Assembly (NCBI GenBank): GCA_034003585.1
Contig: JAVEYH010000056.1
Span: forward strand, 1-22,635
Origin: JAPXSY01 sp034003585
GTDB taxonomy: Bacteria > Verrucomicrobiota > Kiritimatiellia > RFP12 > UBA1067
Direction of reading: 5' to 3'
DNA: 22,635 bases
The notes below the pieces were generated by a model that was not told where the DNA came from, made no database searches, and saw only the letters and a list, made by a program, of their open reading frames with translations. How positions within the stretch are numbered: the stretch's first letter is position 1; each line of letters opens with the position of its first letter. This document shows positions 14,594-22,635 of the stretch, in pieces. The position numbers and the translations under genes are program-made.

Positions 14594-15448
14594 ATGCGAT
14601 ACGGGGACCTGTCGAATTACCGGGCCTTTGACCTGACCCGGATCGGCATCCCGGATATCCCCATCCTTTATTTCATCCGCCATACGCAACGGCTGGAGGC
14701 GGTTGAACCGCATTGCCACAAAGGGTGTTTCGAGATCGGCCTCTGCCTGCGCGGGTCCCTGACGCTCGAAAACAACGGCACGCGGCACACCGTTCTGGCC
14801 GGCGGCGTCTTCATGAACAAGCCCGAGGATGCGCACCGGCTGCTCGACTACCCCAAAGGCACCGTGCTCTACGGCATGCTGATCCGGCTGGGACGCGCCC
14901 GGAAAACCCTGCTGCGCTTCACCCGGCCCGAGACGGCGGAAATCCGGGACCGTTTTTGTCTGTTGCCGCCGCACCTGACGGTCAACGCCACACCGATCCG
15001 GCACGACTTCACGGAACTGTTCCGGGCCTACGACACGCTGCAGGGACGTTACCGCACGCTCTGCATGACCGCGACCTGCATGCATCTGGTCACCGGTCTG
15101 CTCGAAACCTCGCGCCGGGACCCTGCTCCCTCGCATGCGGACCGCATCGGCGCCATTATCGCGGCCATGCGCCGGGAACCGCAGCGTCTTTGCCCCATCG
15201 ACATGCTGGCGCACGACGCCGCGCTCTCGCCTTCGCACTTCATCAACCAGTTCAAGGCCATCACCGGGCTGCCGCCCCACCATTTTCTGCTGCTGTGCCG
15301 GATCGACGAGGCGAAAAAACGGTTGCGTGAAACCACGCTTCCGGTTACCCGCATCGCGCAGGATCTGGGATTCTGCACGTCACAGCATTTCTCTTCGCAC
15401 TTCAAGCGGGCCACCGGCAAAACCCCGCTTGTCTGGCGCAAAGGCTGA
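14594..15448 (+). CDS. AraC-family transcriptional regulator
   Basis: A 284-residue regulator. The N-terminal half is a cupin-like sensing domain with HxH...E (H40, H42, E47) as in AraC_binding proteins, presumably binding a sugar. The C-terminal 100 residues form the double helix-turn-helix: first HTH around MLAHDAALSPSHFINQFKAI, second around ITRIAQDLGF-type sequence (VTRIAQDLGFCTSQHFSSHF) ending in FKRATGKTPLVWR, the typical AraC close. ATG at 14594 is given; a GTG at 14573 overlaps the upstream TGA (GTGA) and would give translational coupling, so either is possible. Lying directly before xylulokinase and near GH127, it probably controls pentose utilisation; the inducer is unknown. Confidence 0.9.
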   Translation: MRYGDLSNYRAFDLTRIGIPDIPILYFIRHTQRLEAVEPHCHKGCFEIGLCLRGSLTLENNGTRHTVLAGGVFMNKPEDAHRLLDYPKGTVLYGMLIRLGRARKTLLRFTRPETAEIRDRFCLLPPHLTVNATPIRHDFTELFRAYDTLQGRYRTLCMTATCMHLVTGLLETSRRDPAPSHADRIGAIIAAMRREPQRLCPIDMLAHDAALSPSHFINQFKAITGLPPHHFLLLCRIDEAKKRLRETTLPVTRIAQDLGFCTSQHFSSHFKRATGKTPLVWRKG

Positions 15449-15464
15449 CTTGCCCGGCCCGGAC

Positions 15465-15489
15465 CGGAAGCGGGCCGTCCGCGCTTCCG
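15465..15489 (+). terminator. Hairpin after araC gene, candidate terminator
   Basis: An 8-base perfect stem (CGGAAGCG / CGCTTCCG) with a 9-base loop begins 16 bases after the araC stop and is followed by a CT-rich stretch and a second small hairpin (CCGC-N6-GCGG, 15491-15504). There is no clean U-tract, so termination may be partial or the repeat may be a regulator site for xylB. Confidence 0.4.
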
Positions 15490-15504
15490 ACCGCTTCTTT
15501 GCGG

Positions 15505-15533
15505 TTGCGCGGACGAGCCGGCTCGGGTACGCT
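15505..15533 (+). promoter_or_regulatory. Weak candidate promoter of xylB
   Basis: TTGCGC (15505-15510) and TACGCT (15528-15533) with 17-base spacing. The match is poor, as is common for activator-dependent promoters, which would suit control by the neighbouring AraC-family protein. Confidence 0.3.
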
Positions 15534-15568
15534 GGCAACGGTTGGATTTTATCCTGGGGAGGCCCGGT

Positions 15569-17104
15569 ATGGCGTATTATCTCGGAATCGACTGCAGCAC
15601 GCAGGGCATGAAAGCGTTGGTGATCGATCCGGCCGCAAGCCGCGTGGTGGCCGGCGCGTCCGTCCGGTTCACCGCGGACCTGCCGGAATTCGGATGCCCT
15701 GACGGCGTATTGCCTCACCCCGACCCGCTGGTCCGGCATGCCGATCCGCTGTTGTGGGTCGCGGGGCTGGAACTGACGCTGAAGCGGCTTCAGGATACGG
15801 GCGTGGAGATGGAACGCATCGCGGCGGTGGGCGGGGACGGTCAGCAGCACGGTTCGGTCTATCTCAACCGCCGGTTCGGCGAGGTGCTCGCGCAACTCTC
15901 GCCCGACGCGCCGTTGGCCCGGCAGATCGCCCCCGCGCTGGCCCGGCCCACGAGTCCGATCTGGATGGACAGCGCCAGCTCGCAGGCGTGCCGGGAGTTG
16001 GACGCGCGGTTCGGCGCGCGTTTGCGGGCCGAAACCGGGTCGCCCGCCATCGAGCGCTTCACCGGGCCGCAGATCCGTCTCTTCGCGCAGTGCGATCCCG
16101 AGCGCTATGCCGAAACCGCGCGCATTCATCTTGTGAGCTCGTTCCTCTGCTCCCTTCTGACCGGGAGGGACGCGCCGGTGGATGCCGGCGACGGTGCGGG
16201 CATGAATCTGCTCAATCTGCGGACCCTCTCGTGGGATCCCGAAATCACGGATTTCACCGCGCCCGGTCTGGCCGGGAAGCTGCCTGCGATCGGCAACGGT
16301 GTGGCGGGTGGCCTGCACGCCTGCTTTGCCCGCTTCGGCCTCCGGCCCGGCATCCCCGTGGCCGTATGGACCGGCGATAACCCCGCCAGTCTGGTGGGCA
16401 CCGGAGCGTGGGCCGCGGGCGCGGCGGTGGTGAGCCTCGGCACCAGCGACACCTTTTTCGCCGCACTCGACCGGTTCCACACCGACCCGGAGGGGTGCGG
16501 ACATGTTTTCGGCAATCCGGCGGGCGGGTTCATGAGCCTGACCTGTTTCAAGAACGGCTCGCTGGCGCGCGACCGGGTGCGCGAGGCCGCGGGCGCGGAT
16601 TGGGCGTTCTTCGATCAGGCGGCGTTTGACCTGACCCCGCCCGGCAATCAAGGCCGGCTGGCGTTGCCGTGGTTTGTGCCGGAGATCACGCCGCCGGTGC
16701 TGAAACCCGGCCTGCGGGCGAATTTCGCGTTCGACGCCGCGCCGCCGGAGGCGCGCATCCGCGCGGTGGTGGAGGCGCAGGCCCTGGCGCTGCGCAGCCA
16801 CTCCCTGTGGATCGGCTCGTTTGATACGCTGCGCGTCACCGGCGGCGCCTCGAAGAGCCCCGGGATCCGCCAGACCCTGGCCGACGTGTTCCAGTCGCGC
16901 GTGGAGAGCATTGCGGTGTCCGATTCCGCGGCGTTGGGCGGCGCGATGCTGGCGGCGCATGCCGCGGACGGCGTGCCGCTCGATGTCCTGACGCGCGGTC
17001 TGACCGCAGTGACGGCGGTGTGCGAACCCCGCCGCGACGCTGCCGCAGTCTATGAGGCGCTGTTGCCCGGACTCCGCGCGCTGGAACGCGGCGAACCGAT
17101 CTGA
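15569..17104 (+). CDS. xylB: Xylulokinase, FGGY family, animal XYLB-like subtype
   Basis: A 511-residue cytoplasmic kinase that would convert D-xylulose to D-xylulose 5-phosphate for the pentose phosphate pathway. Seen: the N-terminal phosphate loop GIDCSTQGMK (D8), GQQHG (91-95), PIWMDSAS, ERFTGPQIR, GDGAGMNLL, TGDNPASL with catalytic D270, SLGTSDT, CFKNGSL and the C-terminal VTGGASKSPGIRQ. The combination LPEFG, GQQHG, PIWMDS, DGAGMNLL and GDNPASL recalls human XYLB more than E. coli XylB (which I recall reading GQMHG). A strong GGGGAGG 6 bases before the ATG at 15569 fixes the start. It has its own leader after the araC hairpin and converges with GH127. Confidence 0.93.
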   Translation: MAYYLGIDCSTQGMKALVIDPAASRVVAGASVRFTADLPEFGCPDGVLPHPDPLVRHADPLLWVAGLELTLKRLQDTGVEMERIAAVGGDGQQHGSVYLNRRFGEVLAQLSPDAPLARQIAPALARPTSPIWMDSASSQACRELDARFGARLRAETGSPAIERFTGPQIRLFAQCDPERYAETARIHLVSSFLCSLLTGRDAPVDAGDGAGMNLLNLRTLSWDPEITDFTAPGLAGKLPAIGNGVAGGLHACFARFGLRPGIPVAVWTGDNPASLVGTGAWAAGAAVVSLGTSDTFFAALDRFHTDPEGCGHVFGNPAGGFMSLTCFKNGSLARDRVREAAGADWAFFDQAAFDLTPPGNQGRLALPWFVPEITPPVLKPGLRANFAFDAAPPEARIRAVVEAQALALRSHSLWIGSFDTLRVTGGASKSPGIRQTLADVFQSRVESIAVSDSAALGGAMLAAHAADGVPLDVLTRGLTAVTAVCEPRRDAAAVYEALLPGLRALERGEPI

Positions 17105-17129
17105 AGAGGGCCGGGGCCGGTCCGGGCGG

Positions 17130-19526
17130 TTATTCGGGGAGCAGCCGCCACTCGAGAACGCCGCCGCAGAATCCGGGCTGGAGGCGCGCGCTCAGGCGGA
17201 ACTGCCGGGCGCGGACCGGTTGCGCGAAACGCGCCTCGCAGAGCCGGTCTTTCGCAACCGGGTACTCGGCCGGCACATCGCGCCAGCCGCCGGCCGCGTC
17301 CGCGTATTGGATGCGCCACGAGGCGGGCAGGCGGCACGCGCCTTTGCCGGTGTCGTCAAACCAATAGACTTGGCTCCCGCGGACGGATTCCGCTTCGGGC
17401 AGGTCGATCCGCAGCCACTCCTCGCTCCCTTTGCGCGGCCACCAGGTCATGCGTTTTGCTGTGCGGTCATGGGAACCTTCCGGCAGCACGCCGTCCACGG
17501 CCGCTTCGGGCGAATCCCGCTCATAGCAGTGCGAGGCGGTGATGCGGAAATCCGGCAGCGGGTCCGCCTCCGCCGCGCTGACCGGGAACCAGGTCCGCAT
17601 CTCGCCCGCGCCGCGGTGGCACCAGGCATAGTAGGGAATCAGGGTGACGTCCACGGGCCGCGTGTTCCGTTTGTCCCGCAGGTTTGCGGTCACGGCGAGT
17701 CCGGAAGTCCGCAGGGCCGTCACAGTGTGTCCGGGGAGGAGGGCGAGCGGCGCTTCGGTAAAGGCGGCGTCCGGCGGGAGCGCGAGCGGCAGCGCGCGGC
17801 CCCCGTTGTCGGCGGCCTCGGCGCAGTACAGCAGCGGGCCGCGTTCGACCGCGAGCCGCCCGCGGTTTTCGGCTGCGGCGGGATGGCAGCGGATCCGGCG
17901 CGCGGGCATGGCGAGGGTCAGTGTGACCGCGTCCCCGGAACGCCAGGCGCGCTCCAGCGTCAGATACCCCCGATCGGTCGAGAGCGGCACCGGCTGGCCG
18001 TTCACCGCGACCGCGACCTCTTTCGGCGAGGCGGGCGCGGTCTGCGCGTAGAGGTCGGACGGCACCGGGGTGCCGGTGGCCCAGCCGGGAATCCGGATTT
18101 TGAGCGGGAACGGGAGAGGCCCGTTGGCCGGGGCCACTTCGATCCGCACCTCGCCTTGCCACGGGTAGCCGGTCGTTTGCGTCAGTGTCACGTCGCCGGC
18201 CGGAGTCGTCAGCCGGGCCTCGCTGGCGAGGAAGAGGTTGACATAGACCGCCGGGCCGCACTGCGCGTAGGCGAACGAGCCGAGCTGCGGGATGAACCGC
18301 ACGATGTTCACGGGACAGCAGGAGCAGCCGAACCACTTGGAGCGCGCGTAGCCGCCGCTGCTCGCGAGCGGGTTGGGGTAGAAAAATTCGTCGCCGGTGA
18401 TCGCGATGCCGGAGAGAAAGCCGTTGTAGAGCACGCGCTCCAGGACATCGATGTATCGGGCATCGCCGTGCAGCAGGAACATGCGCTGGTTCCAGAGGGC
18501 GTTGGCGATGGCGGCGCAGGTCTCCAGATAGGCGTTTTCATTCGGAAGTTCGTAGTTGTCGCCGAACGCCTCGCCTTTGCGGCGCGCGCCGATGCCGCCG
18601 GAGAGATGCAGTTTTTTGGATACCGTATTCTCCCACAGGCGGTCGATCGCGGCCAGGTAGGCCTTGTCGCCGGTCAGCGCCGCGACATCGGCGATGCCGG
18701 CATAGAGATACCCGGCGCGTACGGCATGCCCCACGGCTTCGCTCTGCTCGAGAACCGGCAGGTGGTCCTGGCAGCCGGGGCCGAACACCTGCCCGCGCAG
18801 GTCCTGGCGGCCGCGCATGGCGATGAAAAACGCGGCGAGATCGAGATACCGGCGCTCGCCGGTGGCGCGGTGGAGTTTGCAGAGGCCGATCTCGATCTCC
18901 TCGTGCCCCGGCACATCCTTACGCTGATCCGGACCGGGCCCGAACACCCGGCAGACGAGATCCGCGCTCTTGCGCGCCACGTCGAGCAGCGTCCGTTTGC
19001 CGGTCGCGGAATGATGCGCGGCCGCGGCCTCGAAGAGATGGCCGAGGTTATAGAGTTCGTGGCTGGAGCGCACGTTGCTCCAGCGCGCGGGCCCGGTCAT
19101 CGCGTTCGTGGCGCCGAGCGTGCGCGCGGTGTAGAGATAGCCGTCCGGCTCCTGCGCGGCCGCGATGTTGGCGATCAGCCGGTCGAGAGTTCCGTCCAGC
19201 TTCGGGTCGGGATGCGTGGCCAGGGTGTGGGCCGCGCCTTCGATGACCTTGAAGACATCCGAATCATCCCACGCGGTGCCCCGGAAGGGGCCGGGCTCGA
19301 TCCGGCCCGCGCGCGCGAAGTTCGCGAGCCGTCCGGTCTCCTCGCATTTGGCGAAGTTGGCCCAGACCGTGACCTGCCGGTTGGTTTCCGCGCGCGCCCG
19401 CCAGAAACCGTCCCGCAGCTTGATCCGCGTGATCGGCGCGGAGTGGATGGCATAATCGGCGGCAGGCGCGAAGCCCGTGGCGAGGAGGGAGAGAGCCAGG
19501 CAAATGCGGCGGGTTGAGATACTCAT
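17130..19526 (-). CDS. Secreted GH127 beta-L-arabinofuranosidase-like enzyme with CBM32-like C-terminus
   Basis: A 798-residue exported glycosidase (DUF1680/GH127). A signal peptide is likely cleaved after APA (about residue 22). The catalytic alpha/alpha barrel has the family's unusual Cys-dependent centre: E319 in GEAF (acid/base), E335 and C337 in LETCA, and C403-C404 in GCSCCPVN, matching the Zn-bound Cys nucleophile arrangement known for HypBA1. Characterised members release L-arabinofuranose from plant arabinans and arabino-oligosaccharides. Beta-sandwich regions follow, and from about residue 650 to the end lies a discoidin/CBM32-like module that may hold the enzyme on its substrate. 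Start at 19526 is favoured over the ATG at 19535 because AAGGA then sits 9 bases upstream. It lies 50 bases downstream of the amidase gene on the same strand. Confidence 0.9.
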   Translation of the reverse strand: MSISTRRICLALSLLATGFAPAADYAIHSAPITRIKLRDGFWRARAETNRQVTVWANFAKCEETGRLANFARAGRIEPGPFRGTAWDDSDVFKVIEGAAHTLATHPDPKLDGTLDRLIANIAAAQEPDGYLYTARTLGATNAMTGPARWSNVRSSHELYNLGHLFEAAAAHHSATGKRTLLDVARKSADLVCRVFGPGPDQRKDVPGHEEIEIGLCKLHRATGERRYLDLAAFFIAMRGRQDLRGQVFGPGCQDHLPVLEQSEAVGHAVRAGYLYAGIADVAALTGDKAYLAAIDRLWENTVSKKLHLSGGIGARRKGEAFGDNYELPNENAYLETCAAIANALWNQRMFLLHGDARYIDVLERVLYNGFLSGIAITGDEFFYPNPLASSGGYARSKWFGCSCCPVNIVRFIPQLGSFAYAQCGPAVYVNLFLASEARLTTPAGDVTLTQTTGYPWQGEVRIEVAPANGPLPFPLKIRIPGWATGTPVPSDLYAQTAPASPKEVAVAVNGQPVPLSTDRGYLTLERAWRSGDAVTLTLAMPARRIRCHPAAAENRGRLAVERGPLLYCAEAADNGGRALPLALPPDAAFTEAPLALLPGHTVTALRTSGLAVTANLRDKRNTRPVDVTLIPYYAWCHRGAGEMRTWFPVSAAEADPLPDFRITASHCYERDSPEAAVDGVLPEGSHDRTAKRMTWWPRKGSEEWLRIDLPEAESVRGSQVYWFDDTGKGACRLPASWRIQYADAAGGWRDVPAEYPVAKDRLCEARFAQPVRARQFRLSARLQPGFCGGVLEWRLLPE

Positions 19527-19576
19527 CCGATTCATTCCTTGTTTGTGTTGGCCTTCTTGTCCGATAAAACGTGTGC

Positions 19577-20992
19577 CTACCGTGTGAGCCAGTCGCGCAG
19601 ACCGGCCAGAACGGCACGGGCCACGCGCTCGCGTTGTCCGGGCTGCTGAAGCGACTCCTCGCCGACGGGGCAGGTGATGAAGTCGAGCTCCAGCAGACAG
19701 GCGGGGACGGCGGGATTGCGGCAGACCGCGAAGCTGGCGGTGCGCACGCCGCCGTCGGCAGCGGGGGCTGCGGCGGCCAGGTGCGGGTGGAGGGCCCGGG
19801 CGAGGCGGAGGCCGATCGCATTCCAGGCGTAGGTGGCGATGTGGCGGCTTTCGGAGGGGTTGCCCGTGGGTCCGCACGAGTTGTAATGGATCGAGATGAA
19901 GGCGTCGGCCTTGCGGTCATAGGCCAATTGCGCGCGCGCGTACAGGTCCACATCCTCGTCGCGTTCACGCGTCAGCAGCACGCGGAAGCCCGCTTGCCGG
20001 AGCGTTTCGGCCACATGGCGCGCTTGGATCAGGTTGGCCTCTTTTTCGGTCAGGCCGGTGGGGCCGACCGCACCGGTCGCGTCGCCGCCGTGCCCGGGGT
20101 CCAGCACGATCAGCACGGACTCTGGCGCGCGGCCCGCGGGAGGCTTCAGGCTAAACCCGGCCGTGAGATCGGGGACTGCGAGGTCGCGGGGCGGCAAAGG
20201 GTGCTCCGGCGGGAGCGCCGCGAGATGGCGCGACTCCGTGAAACGGCGCTCGCCTGCCAGCCAGAAGCGGGTGTGCGCGCCGGCGAACCCGGCACCCCGC
20301 ACGGTCAGGCCCGGTGGCAGAAAGGCCACGGTCTCGCCGTCGCCCGGCTCGCTGCGCGCGCGCATCGCGAAAAGGGGGCCGGTTGCGCGAAGGGTCGGCC
20401 AGTCGGCGCGCGCGGTGAGCGGGGCCGCCGCGGCGTCCGGAAGCCCGGCCGCGAAAAAGGTCACCGGCACGCTGTGGACCGGCGCGTCAAACGCGAAGCG
20501 GGCCTCGTGAAGCGCGGGGTTGCCGGGCTGCGGCGCGAGCGCGAGGGTCCGTTCGCCTACCGCGGCGAAGACTGTACGGTCCGCAGGGGCGAGGCAGGCG
20601 AGCCGGACCGTCTCGCCCGTGCAGAGCCCCAGCGGCTGGAGCGGGGATTGCGCGCGCAGGGAGCGGCCGTCCCAGCCTGGGGACGGCGGATCGATCCGGA
20701 AGGTGTGGCGGACCGCGTGCCCTCCCGCGCGGAAGACCAGGGTGTTGGTGCCGGGAGAGACCGGCGCCATGTGCAGGAACCCGCCGGTGCGGTGCGGGGT
20801 GAGCGGGCGGCCGTCAAGCGTCAGCGGCGTGTCGGCGGGCCGCACCGCGCCGATCACAAACACGCGGTCCGTGTGCGCCAGCCGCGCGCCTTCGGCCGGG
20901 AAGACGATGCGGACCGGGGGTTCCGCCGCCAACACCGCACGCGCGAGACAGCCGGCCAGGCAAGAGAAGAGAACGGCGTTCCGGTAAAACAT
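19577..20992 (-). CDS. Secreted N-acetylmuramoyl-L-alanine amidase
   Basis: A 471-residue cell-wall hydrolase. A signal peptide (MFYRNAVLFSCLAG..., cleaved near AVLAA about residue 23) sends it to the periplasm; the LAGC within it is not a convincing lipobox because the hydrophobic region continues past it. Residues 25-285 are beta-rich, apparently Ig-like or SH3-like modules for wall or protein contacts, with no named domain. Residues 292-471 form an Amidase_3 domain with Zn ligands H301 (DPGHGG), E316 (TEKEAN) and H369 (SIHYN), and catalytic E435 (LELDFI). It cleaves the amide between N-acetylmuramic acid and L-alanine in peptidoglycan. No clear Shine-Dalgarno precedes the ATG at 20992. Being in front of GH127 on the same strand is probably chance or shared envelope export. 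Confidence 0.92.
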   Translation of the reverse strand: MFYRNAVLFSCLAGCLARAVLAAEPPVRIVFPAEGARLAHTDRVFVIGAVRPADTPLTLDGRPLTPHRTGGFLHMAPVSPGTNTLVFRAGGHAVRHTFRIDPPSPGWDGRSLRAQSPLQPLGLCTGETVRLACLAPADRTVFAAVGERTLALAPQPGNPALHEARFAFDAPVHSVPVTFFAAGLPDAAAAPLTARADWPTLRATGPLFAMRARSEPGDGETVAFLPPGLTVRGAGFAGAHTRFWLAGERRFTESRHLAALPPEHPLPPRDLAVPDLTAGFSLKPPAGRAPESVLIVLDPGHGGDATGAVGPTGLTEKEANLIQARHVAETLRQAGFRVLLTRERDEDVDLYARAQLAYDRKADAFISIHYNSCGPTGNPSESRHIATYAWNAIGLRLARALHPHLAAAAPAADGGVRTASFAVCRNPAVPACLLELDFITCPVGEESLQQPGQRERVARAVLAGLRDWLTR

Positions 20993-21042
20993 AACCGGAG
21001 CGTAACAAAGAGGTGCCGGAAAGTAAAACCGGGGATTCCCGC

Positions 21043-21072
21043 TTTACACGCGCCGCGGAAACGCGGTATGGT
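21043..21072 (+). promoter_or_regulatory. Promoter of the DoxX-fusion gene
   Basis: TTTACA (21043-21048) and TATGGT (21067-21072) with an 18-base spacer match sigma70 consensus 5/6 and 4/6. The predicted start near 21079 leaves a leader of about 45 bases containing a GAGGGGG ribosome site. Confidence 0.5.
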
Positions 21073-21123
21073 TTTCCCGTGGGCGGGGGGACAACCCGGA
21101 AACGAGGGAAGAGGGGGCGGCGG

Positions 21124-22611
21124 ATGAGGAAGAGTGCGGCGGTGACGCTGTTGCGTATGCTGGTCGGCTGGCATTTTTTGTATGAGGGGGTTTGGAAGCT
21201 GGTGCAGCCCGGGGGGTGGTCGGCCGCCGGGTATCTGCGCATGAGCCGGTGGTTCGCCGCGCCGCTCTTCCATCAGATCGCCGAGACGCCGTGGCTGCTG
21301 AAAGCCACCGACCTGATGAACATGTGGGGTTTGACGCTGATCGGGCTCGCGCTTCTGATCGGCGTGCTGGTGCGGCCGGCGGCCTTTTTCGGGATCGTGC
21401 TGCTGGCCTTCTATTATGTGGCGCAGCCCCCGTTTCTCACGCCGCCGACGGACGGCCATTTCCTGTGGATTGACCGCAACGCGGTGGAGGCGGTCGCCCT
21501 GTTCGCGGTGATGGCGGTGCCGGGGTACGGCTTGGGTTCGTTCGTGGCGGCCCTGCCGCGCCGGCTCTTCCGGCGCAAGCTGGCGGAGGGGGACGCGGCG
21601 GCGCGCGTGGCTTCGCCCGCCCGCCGTGAACTGCTGATGAGCCTCAGCTCGCTGCCGGTGCTGGGCGCGTTCGGATACGCGTTCGTGCGCAGGCACGGAC
21701 CGGTCTGGGAGCGCGAGAACCTCAAGGCGAAAGCGGACGCGGTGACCGGTTCCACGGTCAAGGCCTTTGATTTCGATGACATCCGGGATTTGAAAAAGCC
21801 GATCCAGGCGTACGGGAAGATCGGCAAGCTCAAACTGAGCCGCATGTTTCTCGGCGGCAACCTCATCGGCGGCTGGGCGCACGCGCGCGACCTGCTCTAC
21901 ACCGACAAGCTGGTCAAGGCCTACCACACCGACGAGCGGGTCTTCCGGACCTTCCGGATGGCTGAGCAGTGCGGCATGAACGCGATACTCACCAACCCCT
22001 CCCTGATGCGGGTGATCAACGAGTACTGGCGGCGCGAGGGCGGCAAGATCCAGTTTCTTTCCGACTGCGGTCACAAGGATGGCTTGGTCCGGGGCGCGCA
22101 GCTCTCGGTGGAGAACGGCGCCGCGGCCGTGTACACCCACGGCGGCGTGTCGGACGGCTGGGCTAAGAACGGCGACCACAAGAAGTTCGCCGAAGCTCTT
22201 GCGGGCATGCGCAAGCTCGGGGTGCCGGTGGGCATCGGCGCGCACCGGCTGGAGACGGTCAAGTTCTGCGTCGAGCGCGATCTGATCCCGGATTTCTGGA
22301 TGAAAACCCTGCACCGCACCGAATACTGGTCCGCGCGTCCCGAGGCGGGCTATTACTCCAAGGACAACATCTGGTGCCTGGACCCGGAGGCGGTCGCCGC
22401 GTTTATGGAGCGTTTGGAACAGCCCTGGATCGCGTTCAAGACCCTCGCCGCGGGCGCGCTGCATCCGAAAGAGGCCTTCCGGTACTCGCTCGAAAAAGGC
22501 GCGGATTTCCTCTGCGTTGGCATGTACGATTTCCAGGTGGTGGAGAATGTCAACACCCTGACGGCGCTGCTGGACAGCCCCATCACCCGTACCCGTCCGT
22601 GGCGCGCGTGA
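21124..22611 (+). CDS. DoxX-like membrane domain fused to aldo/keto-reductase-like TIM barrel
   Basis: A 495-residue fusion. Residues 1-145 carry about four membrane helices (around 7-27, 66-82, 86-103, 118-136) with the short inter-helix patterns of DoxX/SURF4 proteins, linked in other bacteria to redox or quinone functions. Residues 164-188 contain SPARRELLMSLSSLPVLGAF: a twin-arginine pair (R167-R168) before a hydrophobic stretch, very like a Tat signal but internal. From about 235 to 495 follows a TIM-barrel-type domain with LGGNLIGGW, LTNPSL, GIGAHRLETV, AFKTLAAGALHP and GADFLCVGMYDF, which resemble an AKR-like family in PVC and Bacteroidetes genomes. The classical AKR Tyr/Lys catalytic pair is not clear, so activity is uncertain. 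Start fixed by GAGGGGG upstream of the ATG at 21124. Confidence 0.85.
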   Translation: MRKSAAVTLLRMLVGWHFLYEGVWKLVQPGGWSAAGYLRMSRWFAAPLFHQIAETPWLLKATDLMNMWGLTLIGLALLIGVLVRPAAFFGIVLLAFYYVAQPPFLTPPTDGHFLWIDRNAVEAVALFAVMAVPGYGLGSFVAALPRRLFRRKLAEGDAAARVASPARRELLMSLSSLPVLGAFGYAFVRRHGPVWERENLKAKADAVTGSTVKAFDFDDIRDLKKPIQAYGKIGKLKLSRMFLGGNLIGGWAHARDLLYTDKLVKAYHTDERVFRTFRMAEQCGMNAILTNPSLMRVINEYWRREGGKIQFLSDCGHKDGLVRGAQLSVENGAAAVYTHGGVSDGWAKNGDHKKFAEALAGMRKLGVPVGIGAHRLETVKFCVERDLIPDFWMKTLHRTEYWSARPEAGYYSKDNIWCLDPEAVAAFMERLEQPWIAFKTLAAGALHPKEAFRYSLEKGADFLCVGMYDFQVVENVNTLTALLDSPITRTRPWRA

Positions 22612-22635
22612 CGGAACGCTCAACGCTCAAGTGGG

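Noticed and set aside
15380..16960. A 526-residue minus-strand frame opposite xylB
   Set aside because: Arg/His/Gln-rich shadow of the FGGY kinase; no domain.
17105..17129. Bidirectional terminator between xylB and GH127
   Set aside because: The 25-base gap is GC-rich with overlapping CCGG runs but no clear stem with a U-tract on either strand.
17052..19517. An 821-residue open frame on the plus strand opposite GH127
   Set aside because: It is rich in Arg, Gly and Ala with no domain, lies wholly opposite a well-supported gene with catalytic motifs, and is explained by high-GC third-position bias.
20945..20990. Lipobox (LAGC) in the amidase signal peptide
   Set aside because: The hydrophobic core continues beyond the Cys and an AxA-type cleavage site follows, so a normal secreted protein is more likely.
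20854..22623. A 589-residue minus-strand frame opposite the DoxX fusion
   Set aside because: Shadow composition, and it overlaps both the fusion gene and the start of the amidase gene.
22616..22631. Short direct repeat (acgctca twice) at the window end
   Set aside because: Only two 7-8 base copies; not enough to call a repeat element.

Overview
The window is GC-rich, densely coded, and most likely from the PVC group of bacteria (Kiritimatiellota, Lentisphaerota or Verrucomicrobiota). This placement is inferred from a very large tandem-kinase membrane protein, a Tad/Flp pilus gene set, a Bacteroidetes/PVC-style GH127 enzyme, a DoxX fusion protein and a stand-alone MetH-activation-domain protein. 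No rRNA, tRNA, CRISPR array or transposase is visible.

Region 1 (1-5072, + strand): the tail of an unrecognised ORF, then a 1601-residue protein with two tandem Ser/Thr kinase domains, one membrane span and about 900 extracytoplasmic residues. The first kinase domain is degenerate at several core positions and the second looks intact.

Region 2 (13691 down to 5112, - strand): ten closely spaced genes read from one strong promoter with an AT-rich upstream block. In transcription order they are a divergent Flp-type pilin, an Flp pilin, a prepilin peptidase (TadV/CpaA type), TadE-like, TadG-like, a secreted unknown, a secreted glycine-zipper protein, a second Flp pilin, a secreted TPR protein, and a secreted Ala/Gly-rich protein. 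Several genes overlap or nearly touch. Substrates and the processing enzyme of a Tad system are here, but no motor ATPase, inner-membrane platform or secretin is. Two pilins end in the same seven residues encoded by different codons. Secreted proteins with glycine-zipper and Ala-rich strand-like repeats sit inside the operon. This is the least ordinary part of the window.

Region 3 (13869-17104, + strand): a stand-alone cobalamin-dependent methionine synthase activation-domain protein, overlapping or abutting an AraC-family regulator, then a hairpin and a xylulokinase of the animal XYLB-like subtype.

Region 4 (20992 down to 17130, - strand): a secreted N-acetylmuramoyl-L-alanine amidase followed by a secreted GH127 beta-L-arabinofuranosidase-like enzyme with a C-terminal discoidin/CBM32-like module. 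GH127 (arabinose release) and XylB (pentulose phosphorylation) end tail to tail, 25 bases apart, which suggests a small plant-pentose utilisation patch under AraC-type control; this link is inference.

Region 5 (21124-22611, + strand): a DoxX-like membrane domain fused through an internal Tat-like segment to an aldo/keto-reductase-like TIM barrel, read divergently from the amidase.
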